A program made the translations under genes and the position numbers. The notes beneath the pieces are model-generated. The model searched no databases. It saw only the letters and a list, made by a program, of their open reading frames with translations, and was not told the origin of the DNA. From positions 3,795,734 through 3,859,733 of the forward strand of contig CP011020.1 of assembly GCA_001023535.1 (NCBI GenBank): a DNA stretch of 64,000 nt. Reading direction: 5' to 3'. Below, piece by piece: positions 30,656 to 38,974 of this stretch. The first letter of the stretch is position 1, and each line of letters starts with the position of its first letter. The stretch comes from Pseudomonas chlororaphis. GTDB taxonomy: Bacteria; Pseudomonadota; Gammaproteobacteria; Pseudomonadales; Pseudomonadaceae.

Positions 30656-31549
30656 TCAGGCCTGGTTGAGCTGCGCCTTGAGCAGGTCGCGGAAGGTCTG
30701 GATCAAAGGTTCGCGGCTGCGGCCACGGCGCACGATCATCGAAAACGGCGCCTGGTAGCCAAAGGTGGCCGGCAGCAGCACCCGCAAATCGCCCTTGTCG
30801 ACCCAGGCCTGGGCGTAATGCTCGGGCAAGTAACCGACATAGGCACCGGACAACACCAGGATCAACTGCGCCTCCATGCTCTCCACCGTCGCCGCGCTGT
30901 GCTTGAAACCATGGCGGGCCAGTTCGGCCTGGCTCCAATACCCGCGTCCGACCATACGCTGCTGGGTAATGACTGGTTCGGGGATGCGCCGCTCGTGGAA
31001 CAACGGGTGGCGATTGCTGCAATACAACCAATGCTGCTCGCGGTACAGCGGCATGTAGACCAGCCCGCTCATGCGCGTGGAAAACGCGCCGATGGCCAGG
31101 TCCAGGCGGTTGTCCTGCACACCGAGCTGCAGTTCATAAGGGCTCAGGACGGACAGGTGCAGGTGCACCGCCGGATGCTCCTGGCTGTAGGCACCGATGG
31201 CCTCGGCGAATGGCAAGGCCTTGTCGCTGACGGTGGAGTCGATCACGCCCAGGTTCAGCGTGCCGCGCAGCTCCCCCTTGAGGGCCGCCGCATACTGTTC
31301 GAACCCTTCGAGCTCACCCAGCAGGCGCAGGGTTTCCTGGTGGAACAATTCGCCCTTGCTGGTCAGGCTGAACCCACCCCGCCCGCGATGACACAGCACC
31401 AGGCCCAGGGCCGATTCGAGCTGGCTCATGTAAGTGCTGATGGCCGATGTCGAAAGGTTGAGTTCGTGCTGGGCGTTGGCAAACCCCTGGTGCCGGACCA
31501 CGCTGACGAAAATACGCAGCAGTTTCAGGTCGGGTAGAGCGTTGGCCAT
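30656..31549 (-). CDS. gbuR: LysR-family regulator, probable GbuR (guanidinobutyrate response)
   Basis: A 297-residue LysR-type activator with the N-terminal winged helix (LLRIFVSVVRHQGFANAQHE, LSTSAISTYMSQLESALG) and the effector domain after residue 90. It is divergent from the guanidinobutyrase gene, the arrangement of gbuR/gbuA (PA1422/PA1421) in P. aeruginosa, where GbuR activates gbuA with 4-guanidinobutyrate. ATG at 31549 has GGAGA eight bases before it. The name rests on context and general resemblance. Confidence 0.8.
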   Translation of the reverse strand: MANALPDLKLLRIFVSVVRHQGFANAQHELNLSTSAISTYMSQLESALGLVLCHRGRGGFSLTSKGELFHQETLRLLGELEGFEQYAAALKGELRGTLNLGVIDSTVSDKALPFAEAIGAYSQEHPAVHLHLSVLSPYELQLGVQDNRLDLAIGAFSTRMSGLVYMPLYREQHWLYCSNRHPLFHERRIPEPVITQQRMVGRGYWSQAELARHGFKHSAATVESMEAQLILVLSGAYVGYLPEHYAQAWVDKGDLRVLLPATFGYQAPFSMIVRRGRSREPLIQTFRDLLKAQLNQA

Positions 31550-31584
31550 TGGGTTTCTCCGTACCGGCGTATCACTGCAAGACT

Positions 31585-31708
31585 GTGTGGCGAGGGGATT
31601 TATCCCCGCTGGGCTGCGAAGCAGCCCCAATACCATTTTCCTGACACACCGAGCTTTCAGGTTTTAGGGCCGCTTCGCGCCCCAGCGGGGATAAATCCCC
31701 TCGCCACA
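31585..31708. repeat. REPIN (GTGGCGAGGGGATTTATCCC class)
   Basis: Arms with GTGGCGAGGGGATTTATCCC and its complement at both ends enclose GCTGCGAAGCAGCCCC text. It sits upstream of gbuR, inside the gbuR-gbuA intergenic space. Confidence 0.9.
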
Positions 31709-31769
31709 GAACCACACCCATCCAAACAGGGGGACCGTGCTGACGCGGAGTCTATCGCCCTACCCCACA

Positions 31770-31793
31770 TTAGTTTAGAAAAATCTGAACTAA
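31770..31793. promoter_or_regulatory. Candidate GbuR operator
   Basis: TTAGTTTAGA, four bases, TCTGAACTAA: a 10-4-10 inverted repeat with one mismatch, 85 bases upstream of the gbuA start. Such a palindrome between a LysR gene and its divergent target is where an activator would bind. Confidence 0.6.
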
Positions 31794-31877
31794 GTATTTG
31801 CCCCCAGCGATTTTTCAGCGCCACGGCTTTTCGCAGAATCGGCCCCTGATAAATAAAACAACGATGAGGCCCTACCC

Positions 31878-32828
31878 GTGGACAAGATTCTTCACCAGCC
31901 ACTGGGCGGCAACGAAATGCCGCGCTTCGGCGGCATCGCCACCATGATGCGCCTTCCCCACGTGCCCACCGCCGCCGGCCTGGACGCTGCCTTCGTCGGC
32001 GTGCCGCTGGACATCGGCACCTCCCTGCGCGCCGGCACCCGTTTCGGGCCCCGCGAGATCCGCGCCGAATCGGTGATGATCCGCCCCTACAACATGGCCA
32101 CCGGCGCTGCGCCCTTCGACTCGCTGTCGGTCGCCGACATCGGCGACGTGGCAATCAACACCTTCAACCTGCTGGACGCGGTACGGATCATCGAAGAGTC
32201 GTACCACACCATCCTCGAACACGACGTCATCCCCCTGACCCTGGGCGGCGACCACACCATCACGCTGCCGATCCTGCGGGCCATCCACAAGAAACACGGA
32301 AAGGTCGGCCTGGTGCACATCGACGCCCACGCCGACGTGAACGACCACATGTTCGGCGAGAAGATCGCCCACGGCACCACGTTCCGCCGGGCCGTGGAAG
32401 AGGGCCTGCTCGATTGCGATCGCGTGGTGCAGATCGGCCTGCGCGCCCAGGGCTATACCGCCGATGACTTCAACTGGAGCCGCCGCCAGGGCTTTCGCGT
32501 GGTCCAGGCCGAAGAGTGCTGGCACCATTCCCTGGCGCCGCTGATGGCTGAAGTCCGGGAGAAGGTCGGGGGCGGCCCGGTGTACCTGAGCTTTGACATC
32601 GACGGCATCGACCCGGCCTGGGCCCCAGGCACCGGCACCCCGGAAATCGGCGGTCTGACCACCATCCAGGCGATCGAAATCGTGCGCGGCTGCCAGGGCC
32701 TCGACCTGGTCGGTTGCGATCTGGTAGAAGTCTCGCCGCCGTACGACACCACCGGCAATACCTCGCTGCTGGGCGCCAACCTGCTGTACGAGATGCTCTG
32801 CGTACTGCCTGGCGTGGCTCATCGCTGA
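31878..32828 (+). CDS. gbuA: Guanidinobutyrase (ureohydrolase family)
   Basis: A 316-residue arginase/agmatinase-fold enzyme. The binuclear manganese site is complete: GGDHTI, HIDAHADV and SFDIDGIDPAWAPGTGTPE. Guanidinobutyrase hydrolyses 4-guanidinobutyrate to 4-aminobutyrate and urea in the arginine/agmatine degradation route. The neighbours (LysR regulator divergent; NTF2-like gene, NCS1-type and sodium-solute permeases downstream) repeat the PA1422-PA1418 order, which is the main reason to prefer gbuA over agmatinase or guanidinopropionase. It starts with GTG at 31878. Next gene begins 10 bases after the stop. Confidence 0.87.
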   Translation: MDKILHQPLGGNEMPRFGGIATMMRLPHVPTAAGLDAAFVGVPLDIGTSLRAGTRFGPREIRAESVMIRPYNMATGAAPFDSLSVADIGDVAINTFNLLDAVRIIEESYHTILEHDVIPLTLGGDHTITLPILRAIHKKHGKVGLVHIDAHADVNDHMFGEKIAHGTTFRRAVEEGLLDCDRVVQIGLRAQGYTADDFNWSRRQGFRVVQAEECWHHSLAPLMAEVREKVGGGPVYLSFDIDGIDPAWAPGTGTPEIGGLTTIQAIEIVRGCQGLDLVGCDLVEVSPPYDTTGNTSLLGANLLYEMLCVLPGVAHR

Positions 32829-32838
32829 GGGGCGCGCC

Positions 32839-33264
32839 ATGAACGAACGCGAGCAAGTCCTGCTGGCCGCCGCCGAACTGGTGGCGGCCTTCGCCAGCAA
32901 CGACCGCGAGGCTTACTTCGGCGCGTTCACCGCCGATGCGAGTTTCGTGTTCCACACCCTCGAACAGCCGTTGCTGTCACGCGATGCCTACCAGGCGTTG
33001 TGGGATCGCTGGCGGTCCGAGGATGGCTTCGAGGTGCTGGCGTGCACCTCGAGCAACGCCTTCGTCAGCCTGCAAGGTGACGTGGCGGTTTTCATCCATG
33101 ACGTGGCCACCGAGCTGCGCTTGCAAGGGGAGCGACACTTTAGCCAGGAGCGCGAAACCATCCTGTTCCGCAAGCAGGAAGGACGCACACAAGAACAACA
33201 GGGCCTTTGGCTGGCCTGCCATGAACATTTGTCCGCCATGCCGGAAGGGCTGCCACCCCCTTAG
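32839..33264 (+). CDS. SnoaL/NTF2-like protein of the gbu locus
   Basis: A 141-residue alpha-beta barrel protein of the NTF2/SnoaL type, with the usual opening helix (LLAAAELVAAFASNDREAYFGAF) and a DASFVFHTLEQPLLSRDAY segment. It corresponds in position to PA1420. Being the second gene after gbuA by 10 bases, it is probably co-transcribed; a role with guanidino compounds is inferred from position only. No catalytic residues can be assigned. Confidence 0.75.
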   Translation: MNEREQVLLAAAELVAAFASNDREAYFGAFTADASFVFHTLEQPLLSRDAYQALWDRWRSEDGFEVLACTSSNAFVSLQGDVAVFIHDVATELRLQGERHFSQERETILFRKQEGRTQEQQGLWLACHEHLSAMPEGLPPP

Positions 33265-33318
33265 CCAAACAGGCGACGTCCACCTTCGATGAACGCGCCT
33301 CGATGATCGGAGCAGATC

Positions 33319-34830
33319 ATGCATAACAATAATGAAAACAGCCTTACGCAAATCGAAACCAACGGGGTCGAACAGATCCCGGACCACGAACGCACCGCCG
33401 GCCCGGGCGATCTGTTTCGCCTGATCTTCGGCGGCGCCAACACCTTCGCCACCGCCGTGCTGGGCAGTTTCCCGGTGCTGTTCGGCCTGTCGTTCCAGGC
33501 CGGGGCCTGGGCGATCGTCCTGGGGGTGTTGGTGGGTTCGATCATCCTCGCCCCCATGGGCCTGTTCGGCCCGCTCAACGGCACCAACAACGCGGTGTCC
33601 TCCGGTGCGCACTTCGGTGTGCATGGTCGGATCGTCGGTTCGTTCCTGTCGCTGCTGACCGCCATCGCGTTCTTCTCGTTGTCGGTGTGGAGCTCCGGAG
33701 ATGCGTTGATCGGCGGCGCCAAGCGGCTGGTCGGCGTCCCGGAAACCGACCTGAGCCTGGGCCTGGCCTACGGCCTGTTCGCCCTGCTGGTGTTGACGGT
33801 GTGCATCTACGGCTTTCGCTTCATGCTGTGGGTCAACCGTGTGGCCGTGTGGGCCGCCAGCTTGCTGTTCCTGCTGGGCATCGTGGCGTTCGCGCCGAGC
33901 TTCGACAGCCAGTTCGCCGGCACCGTCGGGTTTGGTCAACCGGGCTTCTGGGCGGCGTTCATCGGCGCGGCGCTGGTGGCCATGAGCAACCCGATTTCCT
34001 TCGGCGCGTTCCTCGGTGACTGGTCGCGCTACATCCCGCGCCACACCTCCAAGCGGCGCATCATGCTGGCGGTGATCGCCGCACAACTGGCCACCCTGAT
34101 CCCGTTCCTGTTCGGCCTCGCCACCGCCACCATCGTGGCGATCAAGGCCCCGGACTACATCGCGGCGAACAACTACGTGGGCGGGCTGCTGGCGGTGTCG
34201 CCGAGCTGGTTCTTCCTGCCAGTGTGCCTGATCGCGGTGATTGGCGGCATGTCCACCGGCACCACGTCGCTGTATGGCACCGGGCTGGACATGTCCAGCG
34301 TGTTCCCACGGCTGTTGTCGCGGGTCAAGGCGACGTTGCTGATCGGCCTGCTGTCGATTGCCTTCATCTTCATCGGGCGCTTCGCCGCGAACCTGGTGCA
34401 GAGCGTGTCGACCTTCGCCGTGCTGATCATCACCTGCACCACCCCGTGGATGGTGATCATGATCATCGGCCTGCTGGTGCGACGCGGTTTCTACTGCCCG
34501 GACGACCTGCAAGTGTTCACCCGAGGCGAAACCGGCGGACGCTACTGGTTCAACCATGGCTGGAACTGGCGCGGCCTGGGAGCGTGGATCCCCAGCGCAC
34601 TGGTCGGGCTGTGCTTCGTCAACCTGCCGGGGCAGTTCGTCGGCCCGTTGGGTGAACTGGCCGGTGGCATCGACATCAGCCTGCCGGTGACCCTGGGCCT
34701 GGCGTCGGTGGTGTACCTGGTGTTGCTTGGGCTGTTCGCCGAGCCGGCGGCGGTGTATGGGCCGCAGGATCCGCGTAGCAAAGACGCTTCGGTGCCCATC
34801 GATCCATCAGCCCTCAGGCAAACCGCCTGA
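33319..34830 (+). CDS. Purine-cytosine permease (NCS1)-like transporter of the gbu locus
   Basis: A 503-residue membrane protein with about 12 hydrophobic segments. The opening GIEQIPDHERTAGPGDLF-like text and FGGANTFATAVLGSFPVLFGLSF are typical of the cytosine permease/NCS1 family, and the loop IPRHTSKRRIM after helix 6 fits. Its position equals PA1419. Substrate is unproved; guanidinobutyrate uptake is suggested only by the operon. GGAG lies before the ATG. A REPIN separates it from the next symporter gene. Confidence 0.82.
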   Translation: MHNNNENSLTQIETNGVEQIPDHERTAGPGDLFRLIFGGANTFATAVLGSFPVLFGLSFQAGAWAIVLGVLVGSIILAPMGLFGPLNGTNNAVSSGAHFGVHGRIVGSFLSLLTAIAFFSLSVWSSGDALIGGAKRLVGVPETDLSLGLAYGLFALLVLTVCIYGFRFMLWVNRVAVWAASLLFLLGIVAFAPSFDSQFAGTVGFGQPGFWAAFIGAALVAMSNPISFGAFLGDWSRYIPRHTSKRRIMLAVIAAQLATLIPFLFGLATATIVAIKAPDYIAANNYVGGLLAVSPSWFFLPVCLIAVIGGMSTGTTSLYGTGLDMSSVFPRLLSRVKATLLIGLLSIAFIFIGRFAANLVQSVSTFAVLIITCTTPWMVIMIIGLLVRRGFYCPDDLQVFTRGETGGRYWFNHGWNWRGLGAWIPSALVGLCFVNLPGQFVGPLGELAGGIDISLPVTLGLASVVYLVLLGLFAEPAAVYGPQDPRSKDASVPIDPSALRQTA

Positions 34831-34849
34831 TCCGAGACAACGAAATCCC

Positions 34850-34941
34850 TGTGGCGAGGGAGCTTGCTCCCGCAGGGTCGCGCAGCGGCCCCTTGATGAC
34901 GACTGCTGCGCAGTCGAGCGGGAGCAAGCTCCCTCGCCACA
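34850..34941. repeat. REPIN (GTGGCGAGGGAGCTTGCTCC class)
   Basis: Inverted REP copies enclose GCAGGGTCGCGCAGCGGCCC and a short middle. It lies between the two permease genes of the gbu locus. Confidence 0.9.
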
Positions 34942-35027
34942 AAAGCGCGTTCGCATAGAGGCTGGGATGTCATGGATAGCAGCCTCGCCTCGCCTCACAC
35001 AAAAAAGACAATCGGAGACTCGCCACC

Positions 35028-36416
35028 ATGGCTTTGGACTTAATCGTCGTTCTTCTCTACGCCACGGGCATGATCGCCCTGGGCTGGTATGGCATGCGTC
35101 GCGCCAAGACCCGCGACGACTACCTGGTCGCCGGACGCAACCTCGGCCCGGGCTTCTACCTGGGCACCATGGCCGCGACGGTCCTGGGCGGCGCGTCCAC
35201 CATCGGCATCGTGCGCCTGGGCTATGTCCATGGGATTTCCGGCTTCTGGCTGTGCGGCGCCATCGGCCTGGGCATCGTCGGCCTGAGCCTGTTTCTGGCC
35301 AAGCCGCTGCTCAAACTCAAGATCTACACCGTGACCCAGGTGCTGGAGCGCCGCTACAACCCGGCCGCGCGTCACGCCAGTGCGCTGATCATGCTGGTGT
35401 ATGCGTTGATGATCGGCGCCACCTCGACCATCGCCATCGGCACGGTGATGCAAGTGCTGTTCGGCCTGCCCTTCTGGGTCTCGATCCTGGTGGGCGGTGG
35501 CGTGGTGGTGCTGTACTCCACCATCGGCGGCATGTGGTCGCTGACCCTCACCGACATCGTGCAGTTTCTGATCATGACCATCGGCCTGGTGTTCCTGCTG
35601 ATGCCGATGTCCATCGTCGACGCCGGCGGTTGGGATGCGATGGTGGCGAAACTGCCGGCCAGTTACTTCGATTTCACCGCCATTGGCTGGGACACCATCC
35701 TTACCTACTTCCTGATCTACTTCTTCGGGATTTTCATCGGCCAGGACATCTGGCAGCGGGTGTTCACCGCTCGCAGCGAAGGCGTGGCGAAAGTGGCCGG
35801 CACCGCCGCCGGTCTGTATTGCGTGCTCTATGGCCTGGCCGGGGCATTGATCGGCATGGCCGCCAAGGTGTTGCTGCCGGACCTTGCCAACGTCAACAAC
35901 GCCTTTGCCAGCGTGGTCCAGACCAGCCTGCCCAACGGGATTCGCGGGCTGGTGGTCGCCGCTGCCCTGGCGGCCTTGATGTCCACCGCCGCAGCTGGCC
36001 TGCTCGCGGCGTCCACCACGGTGGTGCAGGACCTGTTGCCACGTTTGCGCCAAGGCCGTGAAGGCGGCAGCGGCGATGTCCACGAGAACCGCATCGCCAC
36101 CCTGCTGATGGGGGCATTGGTGTTGGTTATCGCCCTGGTGGTCAGTGACGTCATCAGCGCCCTGACCCTGGCCTATAACCTGTTGGTGGGCGGCATGCTG
36201 ATCCCGTTGATTGGCGCCATCTACTGGAAACGCGCCACCACCGCCGGCGCGATCAGCAGCATGTCGCTGGGCTTCCTGACGGCGTTGTTCTTCATGGTCA
36301 AGGACGGCCTGGACGCCAACACGCCGATCTACTACAGCCTGAGCGTGGCGCTGGTGAGTTTTGTGGTGGTAAGCCTGTTGTCGCCACGAGCGAATGCGGT
36401 GGCGAAGATGGTCTGA
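35028..36416 (+). CDS. Sodium:solute symporter of the gbu locus
   Basis: A 462-residue SSS-family symporter with about 13 membrane segments. Family marks are TRDDYLVAGRNLGPGFYLG near the N-terminus, the GTMAATVLGGASTIG motif and IFFGIFIGQDIWQRVFTAR-like text in the middle. Members couple sodium or proton entry to uptake of organic solutes such as guanidino acids or proline. It matches PA1418 in position. GGAG lies 14 bases before the ATG. Substrate is inferred from context. Confidence 0.87.
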   Translation: MALDLIVVLLYATGMIALGWYGMRRAKTRDDYLVAGRNLGPGFYLGTMAATVLGGASTIGIVRLGYVHGISGFWLCGAIGLGIVGLSLFLAKPLLKLKIYTVTQVLERRYNPAARHASALIMLVYALMIGATSTIAIGTVMQVLFGLPFWVSILVGGGVVVLYSTIGGMWSLTLTDIVQFLIMTIGLVFLLMPMSIVDAGGWDAMVAKLPASYFDFTAIGWDTILTYFLIYFFGIFIGQDIWQRVFTARSEGVAKVAGTAAGLYCVLYGLAGALIGMAAKVLLPDLANVNNAFASVVQTSLPNGIRGLVVAAALAALMSTAAAGLLAASTTVVQDLLPRLRQGREGGSGDVHENRIATLLMGALVLVIALVVSDVISALTLAYNLLVGGMLIPLIGAIYWKRATTAGAISSMSLGFLTALFFMVKDGLDANTPIYYSLSVALVSFVVVSLLSPRANAVAKMV

Positions 36417-36430
36417 TAATCGGTAAACGA

Positions 36431-36517
36431 CTGTGGGAGCGAGCCTGCTCGCGATGGCGACGTATCAGCCACCACTTACGCTGATACAACGCATTCGCGA
36501 GCAGGCTCGCTCCCACA
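36431..36517. repeat. REPIN (GTGGGAGCGAGCCTGCTCGC class)
   Basis: Inverted copies TGTGGGAGCGAGCCTGCTCG and its complement enclose about 30 bases. It follows the symporter stop codon by 14 bases and precedes a convergent small gene. Confidence 0.9.
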
Positions 36518-36537
36518 AAAACCGACCTGACAGCTAA

Positions 36538-36666
36538 TCAGCGGCGGCGCGGCTGGCGGCGGCGTTGCTCGTCATCGGTACGGATCGGGACCGGCTGCAT
36601 CGGCGGTTCGATCAAGCCAAGCGCAACACCCAGGTCGTGAAGCCAGTTCTGGATTTTCTCTTTCAT
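36538..36666 (-). CDS. Conserved-looking 42-residue protein (PA1414 position)
   Basis: Read on the minus strand from ATG at 36666, this short frame encodes 42 residues beginning MKEKIQNWLHDLGVALGL and ending in an arginine-rich tail (QRRRQPRRR). GAGGGG lies about ten bases upstream. An amphipathic helix followed by IEPPMQPVPIRTDDEQ is consistent with a real peptide. It lies beside the PA1418 homologue, where P. aeruginosa has PA1414, a small gene that overlaps a low-oxygen sRNA (SicX), as I recall; identity with it is a guess from position. Function unknown. Confidence 0.6.
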   Translation of the reverse strand: MKEKIQNWLHDLGVALGLIEPPMQPVPIRTDDEQRRRQPRRR

Positions 36667-36805
36667 CGTGGTGCCCCCTCAGGGTAATACGAGCGGCAGA
36701 ATGCTATGGCCCCTTCGCTCTGATAATAGTCCGATGTGTTACGCAATGCTCGTCTCAGTTTGCAATGATCTGTTACTGAATTGATCCAAATCCCACGCCC
36801 GGAGT

Positions 36806-37699
36806 TCAAGCCGATCGAGCCGTCACCGCAGGCACGCGCGGCCAGGCCTGTTGTTGCAATTCAATCCAGGCATTCAGGTTGGCGCCCACCATGCCCTTAC
36901 GCCACATCAGCCAGGTCGTGGCGCTGGCAAACGGCTCGGCCAAGGGGTGCACCGTCACCCGCTCGCGGCCCGGCATGCTGGCCAGCATCGACTCGGACAA
37001 CAACGCCACCCCGGAGCCAGCGATCACACACGCCAGCATCCCCTGGTAAGACTCGATCTCCATCGCCCGGCCCATGGTCGCGTGGTCATGGGCAAACCAG
37101 GCTTCCAGGCGCATGCGGTACGAACAGCCCCGGCGAAACGTGAACACCGAGCGCCCCTGGACATCCAGCGCACTGCGCACCGGCGGGTGATCGGCTTCGG
37201 TGATCACCACCAGCCGCTCGTCGCACAGCGGCACGCCGTCCAGCCCCGCCAGCTCCAGCGGGCCATCCACCAGCGCGGCATCAAGGCGCCCGGTGAGCAA
37301 GCCTTCGAGCAGTTCGCCGCTGGGCCCGGACTGCACCTGCAGGTTCACCGCCGGGTAAGTACGGTGATAAGCGGCCAGAAGGTCCGGCAAGTGAATCGCC
37401 GCGGTGCTGTACATCGTGCCCAACACAAAATCCCCGGCCGGTTGCCCACCCTGCACCGCCGCGTGGGCTTCGTCGTGCAGGGCAAAAAGCTTGCTCGCAT
37501 AGTCCAGCAGGACTTTTCCCGCCGGTGACAACTGCAAGCGCTGACGCTCGCGCAAGAAAAGATCCACCCCCAGCTGTTCTTCCAGCTGCTTGAGCCGGGT
37601 CGAGAGGTTCGACGGCACCCGGTGCAAGCGTTCGGCCGCCCGGGTGATGGATCCTTCCTCGGCCACGGCCTGGAAAATCCGCAATTGGCTGAACTCCAC
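36806..37699 (-). CDS. LysR-family transcriptional regulator
   Basis: A 297-residue LysR-type regulator with winged-helix text FSQLRIFQAVAEEGSITRAA and VPSNLSTRLKQLEEQLGVDL, and an effector domain with FRRGCSYRMRLEAWF. It resembles the PtrR-like group. GTG at 37699 was chosen because GGAG is six bases before it; TTG at 37711 is the alternative. It is divergent from an MFS transporter gene, and a T-N11-A site lies between, so regulation of that transporter is likely. Confidence 0.82.
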   Translation of the reverse strand: MEFSQLRIFQAVAEEGSITRAAERLHRVPSNLSTRLKQLEEQLGVDLFLRERQRLQLSPAGKVLLDYASKLFALHDEAHAAVQGGQPAGDFVLGTMYSTAAIHLPDLLAAYHRTYPAVNLQVQSGPSGELLEGLLTGRLDAALVDGPLELAGLDGVPLCDERLVVITEADHPPVRSALDVQGRSVFTFRRGCSYRMRLEAWFAHDHATMGRAMEIESYQGMLACVIAGSGVALLSESMLASMPGRERVTVHPLAEPFASATTWLMWRKGMVGANLNAWIELQQQAWPRVPAVTARSA

Positions 37700-37735
37700 G
37701 ACATTCTCCAAAAAAGAACAAGTTACTCACTATTA

Positions 37736-37750
37736 TTCATTTTTAATGAA
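37736..37750. promoter_or_regulatory. LysR-type T-N11-A box
   Basis: TTCATTTTTAATGAA is a perfect 15-bp inverted repeat centred between the divergent LysR and MFS genes. Its inner 13 bases have the T-N11-A form bound by LysR proteins. Confidence 0.6.
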
Positions 37751-37801
37751 AGTCAATCGGTTCTAGCCTGACAGTCATTCGCCTCGACGCTGGAGAACGA
37801 C

Positions 37802-38974
37802 ATGTCACCTCTCACTCGCCTGCTCGGCAGCTTCATCGCCTTGATGATGGCCATGGGCATTGGTCGCTTTGCCCTGACGCCCCAGTTACCTCATCTCATC
37901 GGCGAGGGCCAGGTCGACTTGACCGCCGCCGGTCTGATTGCCGCCGCCAACTACCTGGGTTACTTCCTCGGCGCGCTGGATGCGATGTTCGCCCGTCGTG
38001 CGGAACAGGTGAGGCGCCGGTTGCTCGGCGGCCTGTGGCTGTGCGTGCTGCTGACCCTGGCATCGTTCTGGGCCTGGGGCTTCTGGCCGCACCTGGCGCT
38101 GCGTTTCGGCACGGGCGTGGCGAGTGCCTGGGTGCTGGTGATGATCACGGCCTTGAGCCAGCCCTTGGCCGCGGCGGCCGGACGCCCTCGCCTCGGTGCC
38201 CTGGTGTTTGCCGGCCCAGGCCTGGGGATTGCGCTGACCGGCTTGCTCGCCCTGGGCTCGAACCTGCTGGGCCAGGCCTCCGCCACCCTGTGGCTGGTCT
38301 ACGCCGGCGTGGCGTTGGCGATGCTGCTCGGAATCCTGCCGATCCTGCCGCAGCCCGCCGCAACCGCCGCCGTCGCAGCGCCGCCCCGCCATTCACCCAG
38401 CCGTGGCATTGCCCGCCTTGGTGTGGTGTACGCCCTCTACGGCGTGGGCTACATCATCCCGGCCACGTTTCTGTCGCAAATGGCCTCGGCCCAATTCCAC
38501 GGGCAATGGCAGGCTGACCTGTTCTGGCCCAGCTTTGGCCTGGCCGCCGCGCTGGGCGTGCTGCTGGTCAGCCGGCGTCGCCCGGACCCGAACACCACCG
38601 GTCGCTGGTTGATCGGCACGCTCTGGCTGCAGGCCGCCGGGGTGTTCGCCTGCCTGCTGGGCAGCGGCTTGGGGCTGGCACTGGGGGTCCTACTCTGCGG
38701 CGCGCCGTTCCTGGCCTGTATGCAACTGGTGATGCTGCGCTCGCGGGAACTGGCTCCCCACGCCACCCAGCGCAACGCCGGGTTGCTGACCGCCTGCTTT
38801 GCCGTGGGCCAGCTCAGCGGCCCACTGCTCGCGGCACTGAGCAGCCATTTCAGCGGTGGGTTGCAACCGGCACTGATCATCGCCGGCAGCGGCCTGGTGC
38901 TGGCCGGCGGGCTGTTGCTGCGGCCCGCCAGCCAGGCTGCGGCGAGCCCCTGCCCTCGCACCATCCTGCGTTGA
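37802..38974 (+). CDS. YbfB/YjiJ-family MFS transporter
   Basis: A 390-residue inner-membrane protein with about 12 hydrophobic segments. The opening GSFIALMMAMGIGRFALTPQLP and the AANYLGYFLGALDA motif identify the YbfB/YjiJ branch of the major facilitator superfamily. Its substrate is not known. It is divergent from the LysR gene, 102 bases away. Its stop codon touches the stop codon of the convergent NCS1 gene with no base between them. Confidence 0.87.
   Translation: MSPLTRLLGSFIALMMAMGIGRFALTPQLPHLIGEGQVDLTAAGLIAAANYLGYFLGALDAMFARRAEQVRRRLLGGLWLCVLLTLASFWAWGFWPHLALRFGTGVASAWVLVMITALSQPLAAAAGRPRLGALVFAGPGLGIALTGLLALGSNLLGQASATLWLVYAGVALAMLLGILPILPQPAATAAVAAPPRHSPSRGIARLGVVYALYGVGYIIPATFLSQMASAQFHGQWQADLFWPSFGLAAALGVLLVSRRRPDPNTTGRWLIGTLWLQAAGVFACLLGSGLGLALGVLLCGAPFLACMQLVMLRSRELAPHATQRNAGLLTACFAVGQLSGPLLAALSSHFSGGLQPALIIAGSGLVLAGGLLLRPASQAAASPCPRTILR

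Noticed and set aside
36781..36794. Anr box upstream of the 42-residue ORF
   Set aside because: Only one half-site (ATCAA on the minus strand) is good and no promoter at the right distance was found.
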